From: Hymenobacter perfusus
Lineage (GTDB): Bacteria; Bacteroidota; Bacteroidia; Cytophagales; Hymenobacteraceae
Length of the DNA stretch: 64,000 nucleotides
Direction: 5' to 3'
Assembly: GCF_003944765.1 (NCBI RefSeq)
Contig: NZ_RWIU01000003.1
Coordinates: 1 to 64,000 of the forward strand
Shown: positions 61,403-64,000 of the stretch, piece by piece
How positions within the stretch are numbered: position 1 is the first letter of the stretch
Layout: each line of letters opens with the position of its first letter
Program-made: the position numbers and the translations under genes
The notes under the pieces: generated by a model
What the model was told of the DNA's origin: nothing
The model's input: the letters and a program-made list of their open reading frames with translations, nothing else
Databases searched by the model: none

Positions 61403-61678
61403 ATGGATACCGATTTACAACTTAGTCTGGCGAACAACGCCAAGGAATGGCTGGCCCTTTCCCTCTCCATCTCCTCCGCCGAGAAAGTGGCTTTTACCAA
61501 AGTTCACGACGGCTTTTTTACCACCTATGGGGCCACCTTCATGGCCCACGTCTACCGCCTGACGTTTGAGCACGCTTTGCAAAGCATGCCGGAACAGGAA
61601 CGCAGCCGCCTGCTCATCACCTTCCGCGAGGAGATGGACAAAGCCATTGATGAGCATTACCTCTCCGGCGGAAAATAA
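61403..61678 (+). CDS. Small unknown helical protein
   Basis: This 91-residue protein starts at ATG 61403 (MDTDLQLSLANNAKEWLALS). It is predicted mostly helical from its composition and ends REEMDKAIDEHYLSGGK. No domain, signal or catalytic motif was recognised. The longer frame from 61292 is rejected because its extra residues are Pro/Arg-rich shadow sequence. It is convergent with the amylase gene and shares a strong terminator. Confidence 0.65.
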   Translation: MDTDLQLSLANNAKEWLALSLSISSAEKVAFTKVHDGFFTTYGATFMAHVYRLTFEHALQSMPEQERSRLLITFREEMDKAIDEHYLSGGK

Positions 61679-61679
61679 C

Positions 61680-61751
61680 CCGCCTGAACGCACAACAGGC
61701 CCTGAATGCCGGTTCTAGCCGACGTTCAGGGCCTGTTGTGCGTTCAGGCGG
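61680..61751. terminator. Strong hairpin with perfect 27-bp stem between convergent genes
   Basis: 61680-61706 (CCGCCTGAACGCACAACAGG...) is the exact complement of 61725-61751 around an 18-nt loop. There is no T-run. It lies 2 nt after the stop of the 61403 gene and 14 nt from the stop of the amylase gene, so it may end both transcripts or be a palindromic repeat. Confidence 0.75.
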
Positions 61752-61764
61752 ATAGAACCGTGCC

Positions 61765-64000
61765 CTAGCGGGCTACCACCAGCCGCTGCACCGATACGGC
61801 CTTGCCACTCCGGATGCGCAACAGATAGGTGCCGTTGGCCCAGGTGCCGGTATCGAGGGTGTGACGCCGGCCGATAAGCGGAATGGTGTGCAGCAATTGT
61901 CCCTGCACATTATACACCAGCAGCTGTGCCGGAGCAGCTGTTGGCAGCTCCAGTGTTACCTGCTGCGTGGCCGGATTTGGGTAGACGTTCGTGGGGAAAG
62001 TAGCGCGGCTGATAGTGGCCGTAATTTGAGTGGGCGAAAGGTGCAGCAGCCACGACTGATTAGCTCCCAGGGTTGCCAGAGACGAGGACCAGTTGCTGAA
62101 GCCGCCCTGCGCGTCCAGCGTGACGGTGCCGGCCGCCTGGCCCGTCAGTAATTCAGTCACCCGGTACACGCCGGCCGGTAGCGTAGACAAGGCCAGGGAA
62201 AGCGCCGGAGTAGTTGAGCTGCCCATATTAGTTACCATTAGCATGGCTTGCTGCTGATGCACGCGGGCATAGCTGAGCACGTTGCCGGTTGGGGAGGAGA
62301 GAGGCAGCAGATAGCCTTTGCGCAGGGCTTCGTGGGTGTTGCGCAGCCGGATGAGCTGCTTGTAGTGGTTGAGTAGGGAAGCTGGGTCGGCCTGTTGGGT
62401 AGCTACGTTGAACTGAGCATAGTTGCCATTGATACCGCGCCAGGGCGAGCCAGTCGTAAAGCCCGCTTGCGTGCCGGCTGTCCATTGCATGGGTTTGCGC
62501 TTGTCCTCATCCACGCCGGCCCCGAGCATTCCTACTTCCTCGCCGTAGTACAGAAACGGTATACCGGGCATGGTGAGGTAGAGGGCCGCCGCCTGCTTCA
62601 TGCGGGCCAGATTACCGCCCAGCTGATCCAGCACGCGGTTCTGGTCGTGGTTGGTGAGGAACGTGGCGTACTGCAGCTTGGGGTAGGAGCGGTCCACCAC
62701 GCCCAACTGGGTGCGCAGGGCCGCCGGATTGCCGGCATTCAGGCTGCTGATGATGGCGGCGGCCAGATCAAATTCAAAGCAGGCATCGAGGCGCTGGTTG
62801 AGGACGTAGGGCACCACGGCCGGCGTATTCGACCAGGCTTCGCCCACGGTGAAAGCGGCGGGGTTGACAGCCCTCACCGAATCATGAAATTCCTCCAGAA
62901 TACCCAGAGTTTCGGGCGTGTTTTCGATGGTGTTGCTATTTTCCACTAGGTATTTCACGGCATCGAGGCGGTAGCCGTCTACGCCCTTGCGCAGCCAGAA
63001 CCGCGAGGCATCCCACATGGCCGCTTTCAGCTGCGGATTACGCCAGTTCAGGTCAGGCATACCGCTCCAAAACACGCCGTAATAGTAATTGCCGTTGCGC
63101 GGGTGCCAAACCGTGCCGTTGCCCGGCCCCGTTCCCGGCACCGTAGCCGACCAGCGGAACCAGTCACGGTAGGCATTGGAGGGGCTGCTGGCCGCCTGCT
63201 GAAACCAGGGGTGCTGGTCCGAGGCGTGGTTGAGTACCAGGTCAATAATTACCCGAAGCCCCCGGGCGTGGGCGGCGGCCAGAAACGCCTCGAACTCCGC
63301 CATGGTGCCGTAATCGGGCTCGGTGGCTTTGTAGTCGGTTACGTCGTAGCCGTGGTAGCTCGGCGAGGCCATCATGGGCATCAGCCAGAGGCCGGTAACG
63401 CCCAGGTCGGTGGTGGTGGAGGGGTTGCCGTCGTTGAGGTAATCGAGCTTCTGGGTAAGGCCCGCAAAGTCGCCTTTGCCGTCGCCGTTGCTGTCGTAGA
63501 AACTCCGCACGAACACTTCGTAGAACACCGCGTCGTTCCACCAGTGCGTGGTATAGTCGGTAAGAGATGGAGCGCAATTCTGGCAGGTGCTGAAGCAAAC
63601 GGCCGGCATGGGGTTGGTGGCCGCCATAGCCTCAAACACGCGGGTGAGCGTGCCGCTGGCATCGGGCGTACCGCAGGCGGCGGGTACGGTTTCCGTGTCG
63701 GCCAGGGTGCTGCCGTTCACGAAGCGGTACTGAAACCGGATGGGCGCGGGCAAAGCAATCTGCACCTCATAAATGCCGTCGCCGTTGTCGTCAGCAAGGG
63801 GCAGGGCATTGGTGTCGCCTTCCAGGCCGTAGCCGGCCAGCGGCTGGAAGTTGCCGATAACGTGCACCCCGGCGCGCGACACGTTCTGGCCGCGCATGTT
63901 CACCGCAAACCGGACCTGCGTATTGCAGCCGCCAAGCAGTAGGGTGGGGAGCCGCACGGCACTACCGCCCACCACTACTTCCCGGTTCACGTTGCCGCTT
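61765..64000 (-). CDS. Secreted GH13 alpha-amylase with T9SS sorting domain (5' end outside window)
   Basis: At least 744 residues lie in the window; the frame stays open to 64000 without a signal peptide, so the start is beyond the edge. An N-terminal Ig/CBM-like domain (VRFAVNMRGQNVS...GDGIYEVQIALP) precedes the GH13 TIM barrel. The four conserved regions are present: DLVLNHASDQHPWF, GVDGYRLDAVKYLV (nucleophile Asp), FTVGEAWSNTPAVV (acid/base Glu) and FLTNHDQNRVLDQL. A C-terminal T9SS sorting domain (VYPNPATQQ, ending SVQRLVVAR) shows export to the surface. It hydrolyses alpha-1,4-glucans such as starch; exact specificity unknown. Confidence 0.92.
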   Translation of the reverse strand, partial: SGNVNREVVVGGSAVRLPTLLLGGCNTQVRFAVNMRGQNVSRAGVHVIGNFQPLAGYGLEGDTNALPLADDNGDGIYEVQIALPAPIRFQYRFVNGSTLADTETVPAACGTPDASGTLTRVFEAMAATNPMPAVCFSTCQNCAPSLTDYTTHWWNDAVFYEVFVRSFYDSNGDGKGDFAGLTQKLDYLNDGNPSTTTDLGVTGLWLMPMMASPSYHGYDVTDYKATEPDYGTMAEFEAFLAAAHARGLRVIIDLVLNHASDQHPWFQQAASSPSNAYRDWFRWSATVPGTGPGNGTVWHPRNGNYYYGVFWSGMPDLNWRNPQLKAAMWDASRFWLRKGVDGYRLDAVKYLVENSNTIENTPETLGILEEFHDSVRAVNPAAFTVGEAWSNTPAVVPYVLNQRLDACFEFDLAAAIISSLNAGNPAALRTQLGVVDRSYPKLQYATFLTNHDQNRVLDQLGGNLARMKQAAALYLTMPGIPFLYYGEEVGMLGAGVDEDKRKPMQWTAGTQAGFTTGSPWRGINGNYAQFNVATQQADPASLLNHYKQLIRLRNTHEALRKGYLLPLSSPTGNVLSYARVHQQQAMLMVTNMGSSTTPALSLALSTLPAGVYRVTELLTGQAAGTVTLDAQGGFSNWSSSLATLGANQSWLLHLSPTQITATISRATFPTNVYPNPATQQVTLELPTAAPAQLLVYNVQGQLLHTIPLIGRRHTLDTGTWANGTYLLRIRSGKAVSVQRLVVAR

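Overview
The window looks like chromosome from a GC-rich Bacteroidota, most probably a Hymenobacter-like member of the Cytophagales. Secreted proteins carry type IX secretion (T9SS) C-terminal sorting domains, a PorV2/PorU2-type pair is present, no consistent Shine-Dalgarno sites are seen, and the best promoters follow the Bacteroidota pattern TTG - 20 nt - TAnnTTTG. Most of the window is ordinary chromosomal housekeeping. The genus is inferred from gene content only.

Layout. 1-1018: a complete IS630-family element whose transposase needs a -1 frameshift, followed by about 950 nt of AT-rich DNA without genes. 1972-9801: two very large T9SS-exported surface proteins. 9884-12555 (minus): Fe-S assembly genes iscS, iscU, a conserved unknown gene and iscA. 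12714-15599: methylmalonyl-CoA epimerase, threonylcarbamoyl-AMP synthase, a small Ala-rich lipoprotein and a CCA-adding-type enzyme. 15980-19053 (minus): PadR regulator and a PspC/DUF2807 envelope protein. 19336-25132: porV2-like and porU2-like genes. 25360-33715: folA, fmt, a NamZ-type muramidase, a LolE/FtsX-like permease, an M23 peptidase, a PaaE-like reductase and an M3 oligopeptidase. 33995-34067: tRNA-Lys. 34250-39630: a sugar block (glucose dehydrogenase-like SDR, GH63-like glucosidase, cyclase-family hydrolase, 6-phosphogluconate dehydrogenase). 39863-42053: a RecE-like nuclease and asnA. 42338-49985: small stress/envelope genes, a flavin oxidase, two decayed beta-propeller genes, an M61 peptidase, a membrane propeller protein and a double-domain universal stress protein. 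50239-61678: a second flavin oxidase, selO, msrB, an NCS1 permease, a uvrA2-like gene, a SulP transporter and several unknown genes. 61765-64000 (minus): a secreted GH13 alpha-amylase that runs off the window.

The most interesting observation is upstream of asnA (asparagine synthetase A). A Bacteroidota promoter at 40677-40708 precedes a 30-codon ORF (40740-40832) with seven asparagine codons, all AAT. A perfect 11-bp intrinsic terminator follows (40854-40883), and asnA comes next. The octamer GGAAGGCT of the terminator's 3' arm also occurs inside the leader ORF, just after the Asn codons, so it can pair with the terminator's 5' arm as an antiterminator. This is the architecture of an asparagine-sensing, ribosome-mediated transcription attenuator.

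A second theme is the number of structured intergenic repeats. There is a pair of roughly 99-bp elements with 41-43-bp inverted arms (26960-27058, 29597-29695), degenerate hairpins next to start codons, very strong bidirectional terminators between convergent genes, and two 5'-UTR hairpins with the same stem before unrelated genes. The porU2 gene has a low-GC centre that includes its catalytic dyad, which suggests recombination inside the gene.
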